Source of the DNA: Verrucomicrobiaceae bacterium
GTDB taxonomy: Bacteria; Verrucomicrobiota; Verrucomicrobiia; Verrucomicrobiales; Verrucomicrobiaceae
Assembly (NCBI GenBank): GCA_016795465.1
Contig: JAEUHK010000094.1
Coordinates: forward strand, 1 to 64,000
Direction of reading: 5' to 3'
DNA: 64,000 nucleotides
Part shown: positions 7,839 through 15,880 of the stretch, piece by piece
Position numbering within the stretch: position 1 is the stretch's first letter
Layout: each line of letters begins with the position of its first letter
Notes under the pieces: model-generated
What the model was told of the DNA's origin: nothing
The model's database searches: none
Seen by the model: the letters and a program-made list of their open reading frames with translations, nothing else
Position numbers and translations under genes: made by a program

Positions 7839-9558
7839 TGGCCGCGCCCTTGGCGAGCGGACCGTCCTGACGGTTTCGCGGGCGGGCGATCTGCGTGGTT
7901 TTGCGCTTTTTCGGCAGCAGGCGGAGCTTCGGGAGGTCGCGGTTGTTCGAGCGGAAGTAGAAGAGCACGAGGCCGAGGCTGCCAAAGATCACATGCGGCA
8001 TCCACACCGTGAACCAGCCGGGCAGGTGACCGCCTTTGCCGAGATTGAGGAAGAGGTTGTTCACGAACATGAACACGAAAAACACAAAGATGCTGCCCGC
8101 GATGCCGCCCACCGCGCCGCGTCGCGAGTAAGCCACGCCGAGCGGCACGGCAAAGAGCACCACGGCCAGCGCCTGCCACGGCAGGGCAAAGCGATGCCAC
8201 AGATGCGTGCGGAAGGGCGCGAGCTTGTCGTCCGCGGCCTTGGGATGCGATTTGAGGTAGGAAAGGATTTCCGGCACGCCCATGAAATCGGCCTTCAACG
8301 CATAGCTGACGAGGCTCCACGGCGTCTCCTCGATCTGCGGCGCATCGAGCACGAACTGACCCTGGTTGTCAGGCGAGAAGGGCGGCGTGCCCACGGGATC
8401 GCCATCTTTATAAAGCACCTCGTTGCCATCAAAGAAGCGCCAGCCACCGCGCGGCGTCCAGGTGGCCGAGCCGGCGAGAATGGTGCGCGAAGGGCTGCCA
8501 TCGGCGGCTTCCTCACGCATCTGCACGCCGCGCATGCGCTGGTTCCCACCGCGCAGGGAGACCGGGAAGGTGCCCACATACCAGGTGCGGCGGGTCTGCG
8601 GGTTCCGGAACATGATCGAGTCCGCCATGATCGAATCGGGCGAGTTCTCCGTGAGGGCGCGGACGACCGCCTTGCGATTTTTTTCCGCCCGCGGCGCCCA
8701 GTAGTAGTTCGCCACCATGCTCAAGAACGCCGTGTAGATCGTGGCGAGGAAAATGGGGCGCAGCACACGGGCGAGGCTCTGCCCCGTGCCGAGCAGGGAG
8801 ATGAGCTCGTTCGCCCGGGACATCTTCGTGAGCGAGTAGAGAGTGGCCAGCAGCAGCGCCACCGGGATGATCGTCACATAGATGTAGGGCAGCAGTCCGG
8901 CGTAAAAGCCGAGCACATCGACGAGCTTCGATTTCGCCTCCTGGAAGTCTTTGAGGTTGTCCAGCAGGTCCGCGATGATCCACAGCGAGGTGAAGGAGAT
9001 GAAGCAAAACACCAGCGGCTGGAGGAACGAACGCAGCGTGTAGCGCTCCAGAATGCCGCACTTCAAATAATAGCGCAGCGCCAGCGGCATCGAGAGCACC
9101 GCCACGGCCAGCAGCACCTGCTTGAAGTAAAACGCGGCCGGCACCGGCGGCTCGCCCATCTCGGTCATCTGTGCATGGGCGATGTAATCGACCAGCTCGC
9201 TGGCGATGGCCCACGCGGTGATCGAAACGGCCGCCACGGTGATGGGGAATTGTAGGCGCTTCGGCTGGTTCCACCGACGCCAGACCACCAGCAGCAGCAC
9301 AGCGGAGCCGATGGAGATCCACAAATTCAAATAGGGCAGGATGCGGGCCAGACGCTCAATGCCATACGGCACCGGCTGGCCGGAGCGTGCGGCCATTTCG
9401 ATGGCCTGATCCACATCCTCATCCGGATGCGTGCGATGCCAGTCCTGCGAGATCGCCACGATCAGCAGACCCAACGCGAGCACAAAGGAACTCCTCCCCA
9501 GATAAGGAAGGTGAATCACCCGCTGCCAGGCAGCTCGTGCGCTTTGAAGCCATTTCAT
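7834..9558 (-). CDS. LptF/LptG family permease
   Basis: Inner-membrane permease of the YjgP/YjgQ (LptF/LptG) family, which with LptB extracts lipopolysaccharide from the inner membrane. It has 574 residues, longer than the usual 350-400. The extra length is an N-terminal block of about 190 residues with several membrane helices (residues 20-40, 75-95, 105-125, 145-165). The family core starts near LERYTLRSFLQPLVFCFISF, followed by a periplasmic beta-jellyroll region and three C-terminal helices. LptF cannot be told from LptG. It overlaps no neighbour at its start, which lies back to back with the SMUG1 gene about 93 nt away. An upstream frame of the SMUG1 gene that would overlap it was rejected. 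Confidence 0.85.
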   Translation of the reverse strand: MKWLQSARAAWQRVIHLPYLGRSSFVLALGLLIVAISQDWHRTHPDEDVDQAIEMAARSGQPVPYGIERLARILPYLNLWISIGSAVLLLVVWRRWNQPKRLQFPITVAAVSITAWAIASELVDYIAHAQMTEMGEPPVPAAFYFKQVLLAVAVLSMPLALRYYLKCGILERYTLRSFLQPLVFCFISFTSLWIIADLLDNLKDFQEAKSKLVDVLGFYAGLLPYIYVTIIPVALLLATLYSLTKMSRANELISLLGTGQSLARVLRPIFLATIYTAFLSMVANYYWAPRAEKNRKAVVRALTENSPDSIMADSIMFRNPQTRRTWYVGTFPVSLRGGNQRMRGVQMREEAADGSPSRTILAGSATWTPRGGWRFFDGNEVLYKDGDPVGTPPFSPDNQGQFVLDAPQIEETPWSLVSYALKADFMGVPEILSYLKSHPKAADDKLAPFRTHLWHRFALPWQALAVVLFAVPLGVAYSRRGAVGGIAGSIFVFFVFMFVNNLFLNLGKGGHLPGWFTVWMPHVIFGSLGLVLFYFRSNNRDLPKLRLLPKKRKTTQIARPRNRQDGPLAKGAAT

Positions 9559-9651
9559 GCCGTGAAACCGTCACTTCGGCCATGCGCCGGGACGCGTCAA
9601 GGCTCGCCGCCCCGGTTGACGGCCCCCGCCGCACGCGGCAGAGGCTCCGGC

Positions 9652-10374
9652 ATGCCCGCCCACCCGCTCATCCAGGCCGCCGAAACCCTCCGCGAGGCCC
9701 TGCGCCCGCTGACCTTCGCCCCGCCGGTCGATTATGTGTATCAACCGCTCGATTACGCCTGGGCCCCGCACACCGCCTACCTCTCCCGCTTTGGCAGCGG
9801 TCGCAAAAAAGTCGTCTTCGTCGGCATGAATCCGGGCCCCTTCGGCATGACGCAGACCGGCGTGCCCTTTGGCGAGATCGCCGCCGTGCGTGACTGGATG
9901 AAAATCAACGAACCGGTGGGCAAACCGCCTCGCGAGCATCCCAAACGCCCCGTGGTCGGCTTTGACTGCCCGCAGTCCGAAGTGAGCGGAAGACGGCTTT
10001 GGGGCCATTTCGCGGCCAAATTCGGCGAACCCGAAAATTTCTTCCGCGAGCACTTTGTGGCTAATTACTGCCCACTCGTCTTCATCGAGGCCGGCGGCAA
10101 AAACTTCACGCCTGACAAGCTCCCCGCCGCTGAGGCCGATGCGCTCAATGAACCCTGCGACGCCCATTTGCAGGCCGTCATCACCGCCTTGCAGCCCGAA
10201 TGGGTCATCGGCGTGGGCGCTTACGCGGAAGAATGTGCTGTGCGGGCCAAAGAAGCTCTGAATGGCCGTTTCAAAACCGGCCGCATCCTCCATCCCAGCC
10301 CCGCCAGCCCCGCGGCGAATCGCGACTGGGCCGGTGCGGCCACGAAGCAGCTCGAAAAACTCGGCGTCTGGTAG
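9652..10374 (+). CDS. SMUG1-type uracil-DNA glycosylase
   Basis: Removes uracil and oxidised pyrimidines from DNA in base-excision repair. It has 240 residues from the ATG at 9652. The motifs match SMUG1: GMNPGPFGMTQTGVPFGE (catalytic Asn60 in the water-activating loop) and HPSPASPAAN (His214 in the minor-groove loop). The conserved middle segment FVANYCPLVFIE is also present. A longer reading frame back to 9427 would overlap the 5' end of the divergent LptF/LptG-like gene and is not family-like. SMUG1 is best known from vertebrates and occurs in only some bacteria. Confidence 0.93.
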   Translation: MPAHPLIQAAETLREALRPLTFAPPVDYVYQPLDYAWAPHTAYLSRFGSGRKKVVFVGMNPGPFGMTQTGVPFGEIAAVRDWMKINEPVGKPPREHPKRPVVGFDCPQSEVSGRRLWGHFAAKFGEPENFFREHFVANYCPLVFIEAGGKNFTPDKLPAAEADALNEPCDAHLQAVITALQPEWVIGVGAYAEECAVRAKEALNGRFKTGRILHPSPASPAANRDWAGAATKQLEKLGVW

Positions 10375-10422
10375 CCGCGTGGTTGACCAGTGCCTGCTTC
10401 ACCCGCAGCTTGAGGTCTCCCG

Positions 10423-11364
10423 ATGCTCGAACCCTTTTCCACGCTCCAGGAATCTGGACTGGCGCAGCCGCAGGCTGGCGCGGACAAGCTCGACGGCTGG
10501 TCACCCGAGCTCCTCGTGAGCCTCGACTGGGTGCGCCTCGCCGAGCTGGCGCGTGGTCTTGCAGCCGAAGCGGGCTGCGAGCTGGCCGGTTCACGCAATT
10601 TCCCGGATGGCAGCGTCATGTTTGCCATGATCGAGCGGCCGCGCAGCACCACACCCCAGCGGGCGCTCGTCAAACTCGCTCCCTGGAATGAATGGGGGGC
10701 CACGCCGGAGACCGTCGAGCATTTCGCCAACGAGGTCGCCACCGCTCGAAACTCACGCGGCATCCTCATCGCTCCCGCTGGCTTCAGCACCGCCGCTTTG
10801 CACACGGCGCAGCGGCATCGCATCGAGGCTGTCGATGCCGCCACGCTGTGCTCCGCTCTCTCCGCGTTACGCCCGGAGAAGAGCGAGATCATGTTCGCCG
10901 TGGCCACCACGGGTGATTACGCCACGCCGACCTGCCCCATTTGCGACAAACGCCTGCACCGCACCGAGCAACAGGCTCCATCCCTGCCTTCGCGCACCAT
11001 TGATGTCACCGGTCTCATCGCCGACCCCGTCGTGTGCGATCAATTGCTCATCACCGACAGTGCCGATGCCACCTTCCTCCAAGAAGTGCGTTGCTGCTCA
11101 CTCATCGTGCGCGGCCAGGCCGCTGGAAACTTCGTCTGCCACGGCCCTGTCACCTTGGAGGCTGGCGGCATCCTTTCCGGCACGGTGGCGGCCCGTTCGC
11201 TGAATGTTCGCGATGGCGGCCAGCTTCTCGGCCAGTTTCATATCCTCGAAGGCAGGCTGGAATCACTCGTGAAAAGCGCCACACGCTGGCATTGGCGCTG
11301 CGCCAATGCCGCGAACGCACTCGGATGCTCGCAAGTGCTGTTTGAGCCTCACGAGCCCGGTTAA
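10423..11364 (+). CDS. Mrr-like nuclease domain fused to bactofilin-like domain
   Basis: A 313-residue protein with an unusual build. Residues about 25-145 resemble a restriction-endonuclease-like Mrr_cat domain: a helix (LDWVRLAELARGLAAEAG), then Asp62 in FPDGS, then Lys84 in RALVKLAPWN, and a later IAPAGFSTAALHTAQ strand-helix. The usual Gln before the Lys motif is Val here, so activity is uncertain. A CPIC half zinc-knuckle (C171, C174) follows. The C-terminal stretch of about 190-280, with repeated short beta turns (LIVRGQAAGNFVCHGPV, LEAGGILSGTV), looks like a polymer-forming bactofilin domain. It is convergent with TerC, with only 2 nt between stops. The domain calls are from pattern only. 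Confidence 0.7.
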   Translation: MLEPFSTLQESGLAQPQAGADKLDGWSPELLVSLDWVRLAELARGLAAEAGCELAGSRNFPDGSVMFAMIERPRSTTPQRALVKLAPWNEWGATPETVEHFANEVATARNSRGILIAPAGFSTAALHTAQRHRIEAVDAATLCSALSALRPEKSEIMFAVATTGDYATPTCPICDKRLHRTEQQAPSLPSRTIDVTGLIADPVVCDQLLITDSADATFLQEVRCCSLIVRGQAAGNFVCHGPVTLEAGGILSGTVAARSLNVRDGGQLLGQFHILEGRLESLVKSATRWHWRCANAANALGCSQVLFEPHEPG

Positions 11365-11366
11365 GC

Positions 11367-12218
11367 TCACGCGGCTTTTTTGCCGAATTTGGCCCACACG
11401 AGCTTGAAGGGCATCGTGATGACCACAATCACGGCACCGATCACCGAGGCCACGATGTTCATCGGGATCAAAACGAGCTGCAGGAAGGGCTTCGAGAGCT
11501 TTTGCAGCCATTCGAGCTGCGACCACGCCAGCGTCAGCGCGGTCAAAACGAGGATGCCGGCGAATTTGCCGATCTTCAGCTCCGTGGGTGAGAACTGATG
11601 GAACCAATGCTCGAACTGAAGCTCCGCCAGCAGCAGCAATCCGACGTAGCCGACAAGGATGAAGGCCGTGTGCTCGAGCACCGGATACTTCTCGATCATT
11701 TTCACCGCCACATTCGCGATCAAACGCAGCGCGATGATGCCGATGGTGACACCGACATACACCGGCCAAAGGTCTTTCGGGCTCAAAGCGATGGCGGCGA
11801 CGACATTGTCCACGCTGAGGCTCAGATCCATGAGCGAGATCATCACGATGGTGGCTCCGAACGTGCGGTGATGCACGTTCACCGCCTCGCCCTCGTCCTC
11901 CTCTTGCTCCTTCTGCCCCACGAAATGGGCGCACATCAGCCACACGAGGTAAAGAGCGCCCAGCAGCATGATCCAATGGTTCGCGATGATCCAGCTCGCC
12001 ACCAGCAGCGCCACCACTCGAAAGCCATAGGCGCCGATGTAGCCGATGTTCATCGCCGTCTGGCGCTGCTTGTCATCCAGATGACGGGCCATGGCGGCGA
12101 TGGCGAGCGCGTTGTCCACCGAAAGCAGCCCCTCGATGACAACGAGGGAGAAAATGACAGGAAGGGCTTCTTGGATCTTGGGCCAGAGGTCGGCGGCGGC
12201 GAGGAGGTCGGCAATCAT
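11367..12218 (-). CDS. TerC family integral membrane protein
   Basis: A polytopic inner-membrane protein of the TerC/Alx family, linked to metal (especially manganese) export or metalation of exported proteins in characterised members. It has 283 residues and about seven helices. The duplicated family motif is clear: EGLLSVDNALA (about 30-40) and LSLSVDNVVAA (about 133-143). An acidic/His loop (QKEQEEDEGEAVNVHHR) lies between them. It is convergent with the Mrr-bactofilin gene. No riboswitch of the yybP-ykoY type was recognised in the 140 nt upstream. Substrate is not known. Confidence 0.88.
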   Translation of the reverse strand: MIADLLAAADLWPKIQEALPVIFSLVVIEGLLSVDNALAIAAMARHLDDKQRQTAMNIGYIGAYGFRVVALLVASWIIANHWIMLLGALYLVWLMCAHFVGQKEQEEDEGEAVNVHHRTFGATIVMISLMDLSLSVDNVVAAIALSPKDLWPVYVGVTIGIIALRLIANVAVKMIEKYPVLEHTAFILVGYVGLLLLAELQFEHWFHQFSPTELKIGKFAGILVLTALTLAWSQLEWLQKLSKPFLQLVLIPMNIVASVIGAVIVVITMPFKLVWAKFGKKAA

Positions 12219-12288
12219 GCGGTGGGGGCGGGCATCTATGACGCCCGGCGCGTGGCTTTCCAGCGGTTTTCAGGTCCCCACAGGGCAC

Positions 12289-12326
12289 AAAAAGGCCGGA
12301 TGCGCCAACCACAAGCGCATCCGGCC
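12289..12326 (-). terminator. Rho-independent terminator after the phosphate porin gene
   Basis: Read on the minus strand, a perfect 12-bp stem (GGCCGGATGCGC at 12294-12305 paired with 12315-12326) with a 9-nt loop is followed by TTTTT (complement of 12289-12293). It lies 32 nt beyond the porin stop. Confidence 0.88.
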
Positions 12327-12358
12327 CTGCTTTGCTCAAACCAACGAAGGCTGTCGGA

Positions 12359-13870
12359 TCAGAAGTTGATCTGCGCCTGGAGGCCCAGCCAGTGGTAGTT
12401 CACATCGCGATAGCGGGGACCGGCCACGGCGGGATTGTCCACCGTGTTGGTGCGGGTGCCGGTGGCATACATGAGTGTCAGCTCGAGCTCCGGATAGGGG
12501 ATGTACTCGAACCCGAGGGCCAGCTCGTCCACACGGTTGCGCGGGGCGTTCGCGGCGAATTTGCGGGCGCCGTCAAAGGTCTGCCAGCGCACGAAGGGGA
12601 TGAGTTCGGCCTGGTTGGGGAAAACATGACGATACACCGCCTGCACAAAGCCACCGTTGAGGTTGCGGCTGTTGATGGTGGTCATGTTATCGCTGAGCTG
12701 AGGCCCCTCACCCCAGGTCCACTCGGCCTCCAGGCCGAAAGGCTGTGGATAGAGGATGGCATTGACGGCGAAACGCGTGTCCCGGATGCCCGTGGGGTCA
12801 AAAGTGGGCGTGCCTACGACAGGGATGGCCGCGGCGGTCGGCACATAGCGGCCGTGGTAGTAGCTGGCGCCCACCTCCACGATCTGGCTGCCGACCTCGA
12901 AGGGCCACGCGGCATGCGCGATGTAGTGGAGCTCGCCGTTGCGGTCCGCGTTGTTGATGCCTTGGCCGTTGAACACGCCGAGGCTGAGCACGCCGTAGTC
13001 GCCGGAGCCACGCAGGCCCATCTTCACGAGGTCCTTGAACATGTTCCGCTTCTCATACGGCGCCCAGATGAGGTAGGCGCCCATGTCACGCTCGCCTTCC
13101 ACGGCGCTGTTGAGAGCGTCCGGACGCTCCAGCGCGTAGCGGTTTTGCGAGGACTGCATGTTGCTGAAGCCGTAGGGCACCTTGGAGAGGCCCAGGCGCA
13201 CGCGAAACTCACGAGCAGGGTCGAGTGACACGTCCGCGTAAATGTCCCGCGCCTGGAGGGAGCTGGAGCCGCCCACAGCGGCGTTGTAGTCGGCCTGCAA
13301 ATACATGAACACATGGTCCGTGATATCACCACTGAAGACCAGACGGGCGCGGCGGATGCCGATGCCGGAGCTGTCGCTCGCCAGGCTGTCGTTGGCTTGG
13401 TTGTAGCCGGGGGTGTCATCATCTCCCATGATGCCGATGAAGCGGTTTTGGATGTAACCGCGCATTTTGACACGCTCATACCATTTGTCGGAGAGCAGGG
13501 CGTCGAGGTCCGTCTTGGTCAGCGTGGAGGGGGAGGTGTTGTCGCTCACACGAGAAAGCTCCTCCACCTGCCCTTTGGTGTTCAGGAGGGTCGATTCGAG
13601 GCTCTCCACCTTCGCCTCGGTCTGCTCCAGGCGTTTGGCGATGGCTGGAGCGGCGGCTGGCGTGGATTGGGCGGGCTGCTTTTCCTCCGCCTTCATCGTG
13701 GCGATGAGCAGATCATACTCGTCAGAGGTGATGGAGCCCTTTTGCTTCAGGATGTAGAAGAGCTTTTCCATCGCCGGACTGGCGGGCAGGGAGGGCGGAA
13801 GGGCCGCGAGGGCAGCAATCGTCAGGGCTAAAAAACGGCCGGCGCCGCGGCGTGGAGAGAGCATGAGCAT
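12359..13870 (-). CDS. Phosphate-selective porin O/P family protein
   Basis: Outer-membrane beta-barrel porin related to OprP/OprO. It has 503 residues: signal peptide to about residue 31, a short helical segment (MEKLFYILKQKGSITSDEYD), a coiled coil of about 65-105 (RLEQTEAKVESLESTLLN), and then alternating strands beginning WYERVKMRGYIQNRF and ending in a C-terminal aromatic (HWLGLQAQINF) typical of barrel assembly. Placement next to pstS, divergently transcribed across 178 nt, supports a role in phosphate uptake under starvation. The start is ATG 13870, with a second ATG 6 nt later also possible. A terminator follows. Confidence 0.85.
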   Translation of the reverse strand: MLMLSPRRGAGRFLALTIAALAALPPSLPASPAMEKLFYILKQKGSITSDEYDLLIATMKAEEKQPAQSTPAAAPAIAKRLEQTEAKVESLESTLLNTKGQVEELSRVSDNTSPSTLTKTDLDALLSDKWYERVKMRGYIQNRFIGIMGDDDTPGYNQANDSLASDSSGIGIRRARLVFSGDITDHVFMYLQADYNAAVGGSSSLQARDIYADVSLDPAREFRVRLGLSKVPYGFSNMQSSQNRYALERPDALNSAVEGERDMGAYLIWAPYEKRNMFKDLVKMGLRGSGDYGVLSLGVFNGQGINNADRNGELHYIAHAAWPFEVGSQIVEVGASYYHGRYVPTAAAIPVVGTPTFDPTGIRDTRFAVNAILYPQPFGLEAEWTWGEGPQLSDNMTTINSRNLNGGFVQAVYRHVFPNQAELIPFVRWQTFDGARKFAANAPRNRVDELALGFEYIPYPELELTLMYATGTRTNTVDNPAVAGPRYRDVNYHWLGLQAQINF

Positions 13871-13962
13871 GGGAGGTGACGGTTGTGTTGCTTGGAGTCT
13901 GCCGTGAATGTCACGACATCGTCGCTTTAGCCGCCGGAGCCCCGGTAAGGCCAGATTTCTAA

Positions 13963-13980
13963 TGTGACGCTTCTGTCACA
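13963..13980. promoter_or_regulatory. Palindrome in the porin/pstS divergent promoter region
   Basis: TGTGAC-N6-GTCACA is a perfect 6-bp inverted repeat with a 6-nt spacer in the 178 nt between the divergent porin and pstS genes. Two further TGTCAC words lie near 13910 and 14010. The half sites resemble the TGTCA core of PHO boxes but the spacing and orientation do not match the consensus, so a regulator cannot be named. Confidence 0.4.
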
Positions 13981-14048
13981 GAACGAGATTGGACGTGTCC
14001 CGGCTGTTTTGTCACCGTCAAGGGCGCGGGTGAACCCGCCACCAACTC

Positions 14049-14861
14049 ATGAAACACGCCCTCTCCGCCCTTCTTTGCTCCCTCCTCGCCGCCGTCTCCG
14101 TGCAGGCGCAGTCCACCCTCCGCATTCGCGGCTCCGACACCCTCGGTGCAAAATTGATCCCCTCGCTTGCCGAGTCCTTCAAGAAGACTGGTGGCAAGGT
14201 CAGCTTCGACATCGCCGCGGAAGGCTCCTCCACCGCCTTCACGAACCTCGCCGCCGGCACCGCCGAGATCGGCATGTCCTCCCGCAAGGTGAAGCCCGAT
14301 GAGCGCACGCTTTGCCGCAGCAAGGGCATCAACCTCAACGAGATCGAGATCGCCTGGGACATGATCACCGTCATCGTGAACGCGAAAAACTCCGTCAGCG
14401 ATCTCTCCAAGAAGCAGATCATGCAGATCTTCGCCGGTGACATCACCGACTGGTCTGAAGTGGGCGGCACCCCCGGCCCGATCAGCGTTTACACCCGCAA
14501 CACCTCCTCCGGCACCTACAAGGACTTCATGACCATGGCCATGAAGGGCCGCGAATACGGCAAAAACAGCCAGAAGATGGCCGGCAACGAGCAAATCGCC
14601 GCCGAAGTGGGCAGCAACCCGAACGGCATCGGCTATGTCGGCTACGCTTACGCCGGTGCGAAAGGCACGAAAATCGTCACCATCGACGGCAAGGCCCCGA
14701 ATCCGGCCGCGGTGAAGAGCTACCCGCTCTCCCGCCCCACCTTCCTCTACACCGCTGGCGAGCCTGCGGGCAATACGAAGGCCTTCATCGACTTCTGCCT
14801 CAGCCCGGCCGGCGAGGCCATCATTTCGAAGGCGGGCTTTGTGGCCCTTTCCGCGAAGTAA
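14049..14861 (+). CDS. pstS: Phosphate ABC transporter substrate-binding protein
   Basis: Periplasmic phosphate-binding protein of the PstSCAB importer. It has 270 residues with a signal peptide (cleavage likely after VSVQA). Type II binding-protein motifs are present: LRIRGSDTLGAKLIPSLAESF, GSSTAFTNLAAGTAEIGMSSR, and RNTSSGTYKDFM, which supplies Ser/Thr phosphate ligands. No lipobox Cys is seen, so it is probably soluble. It is divergent from the phosphate porin and has its own terminator. It is separated from pstC by two genes on the other strand, so it is transcribed apart from the rest of the pst genes. Confidence 0.93.
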   Translation: MKHALSALLCSLLAAVSVQAQSTLRIRGSDTLGAKLIPSLAESFKKTGGKVSFDIAAEGSSTAFTNLAAGTAEIGMSSRKVKPDERTLCRSKGINLNEIEIAWDMITVIVNAKNSVSDLSKKQIMQIFAGDITDWSEVGGTPGPISVYTRNTSSGTYKDFMTMAMKGREYGKNSQKMAGNEQIAAEVGSNPNGIGYVGYAYAGAKGTKIVTIDGKAPNPAAVKSYPLSRPTFLYTAGEPAGNTKAFIDFCLSPAGEAIISKAGFVALSAK

Positions 14862-14882
14862 TCGTCGTTTGACCGTTTCACG

Positions 14883-14918
14883 ATCCGGCGGCAGGAAAAA
14901 CTCCTCCGCCGGATTTTT
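14883..14918 (+). terminator. Rho-independent terminator after pstS
   Basis: The stem ATCCGGCGG (14883-14891) pairs with 14906-14914 across a 14-nt loop and is followed by a T-run to 14918. It is 22 nt after the pstS stop and shares the CCGGCGG-type stem with the secDF terminator. Confidence 0.85.
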
Positions 14919-14944
14919 GTCTCGCCGCCCAAATGTCTCCGCGC

Positions 14945-15613
14945 TCACTCCGGCATCCGCCACACGATCAGATCGATCGGGTAAAGCTCGCCATCGGCCT
15001 CGCACTTCACGAAGTTGGTCTCGTTGGCGTCAAACGCGCCGATGCCCTCGCGCTGCCACGCATGGTCGCGCAGTGTCACCGCCACATCGCGGCGATGCGT
15101 GAGCGGTTCCCAGCCGCGCGACGTCATCCAGGCGTGAATTTCCCGCAGCGTGGGTGCTCCGCCGCGGATGAAACGCTGCGTCAGCAGCAGCCCGGCCTCT
15201 TCTCCGATCAAATCATCGAACTCACAGCCGAAGCCGAGATGCTCCCAGCTCAGACGTTCACGTTCCAGGGCCTGCGCCAGCGTGCCCGGACCGTATTCGA
15301 TCATCCCGCGCTCGTTGCGCACCAGGATGCAGCCAAAGCCCGCCGTGCCGTAACCGTTCTCCTCGCGGCCGCGGAGTTTGATGATGCATTGACGCTCCTC
15401 ATCCCAAAAGAGCACCGCCTCACCACGGCTGCCGACGATTCGATAACGTGCTCCAGCGGGGCCGAGCGGCTCCCAATCCAGCATGCCATTGATTCTTCGG
15501 CTCAAAATCTGCGCCACATCAAGCCAGCCGCCGCGTTTCCGCGTCAGACGGTCGATCTCGCGCTCCAGCGCCGGACCATCAAGCAACCGCGCAAAGTCTC
15601 GCTGACTCAGCAT
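14945..15613 (-). CDS. Polyvalent-type protein kinase-like protein
   Basis: A 222-residue protein resembling the kinase-like domain found in phage and conjugative polyvalent proteins (Kinase-PolyVal). Family-like features are AVLFWDEERQCIIKLRGR with a Lys in the VAIK-like position, ALERERLSWEHLGFGCEF, and a late GAFDANETNFVK segment with the D..x..N pattern of the kinase active site, ending LYPIDLIVWRMPE. Target and activity are unknown. It overlaps the upstream 70-residue gene by 35 nt, and together they form a two-gene unit inserted between pstS and pstC on the opposite strand. A toxin-antitoxin-like role is a guess. Confidence 0.7.
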   Translation of the reverse strand: MLSQRDFARLLDGPALEREIDRLTRKRGGWLDVAQILSRRINGMLDWEPLGPAGARYRIVGSRGEAVLFWDEERQCIIKLRGREENGYGTAGFGCILVRNERGMIEYGPGTLAQALERERLSWEHLGFGCEFDDLIGEEAGLLLTQRFIRGGAPTLREIHAWMTSRGWEPLTHRRDVAVTLRDHAWQREGIGAFDANETNFVKCEADGELYPIDLIVWRMPE

Positions 15614-15791
15614 GGCGTTCCTGGACTTGAGATTTCATCTGCACCGACATTCCGCCATCTTCATCGTCCCGCAGATGACGGCGCACCTGCTGATAAACCT
15701 CTTCGTAGCTCATCTCGCCGCGGTTCGGCGGTGGCAGGCGCAAGTTGGCTCCGGGGGGGGGGAGCTGGATTTGAGAAGGGTCGATCGTCAT
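15579..15791 (-). CDS. Small hypothetical partner of the polyvalent-type kinase
   Basis: A 70-residue hydrophilic protein, proline-rich at the N-terminus (PSQIQLPPPGANLRLPPPNR) and helical in the middle (MSYEEVYQQVRRHLRDDED). It is not recognised. Its 3' end overlaps the start of the kinase-like gene by 35 nt in a different frame, so the two are probably translated together. The ATG at 15791 is preceded on its strand by a purine-rich GCGGGTAG stretch. It could be an antitoxin or an adaptor; nothing in the sequence decides this. Confidence 0.6.
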   Translation of the reverse strand: MTIDPSQIQLPPPGANLRLPPPNRGEMSYEEVYQQVRRHLRDDEDGGMSVQMKSQVQERHAESARLCAVA

Positions 15792-15880
15792 GCCGACATG
15801 CTACCCGCTCGGTTTCCCGGACGCAACCCGCCAAAATCGTTGTTTGACCGCCCCGGTATCCCTTGGAAGAACAGACGCAC

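Noticed and set aside
13963..13980. CRP site
   Set aside because: The spacing does not fit TGTGA-N6-TCACA; the spacer between TGTGA and TCACA is 8 nt, so it was left as an unnamed palindrome.
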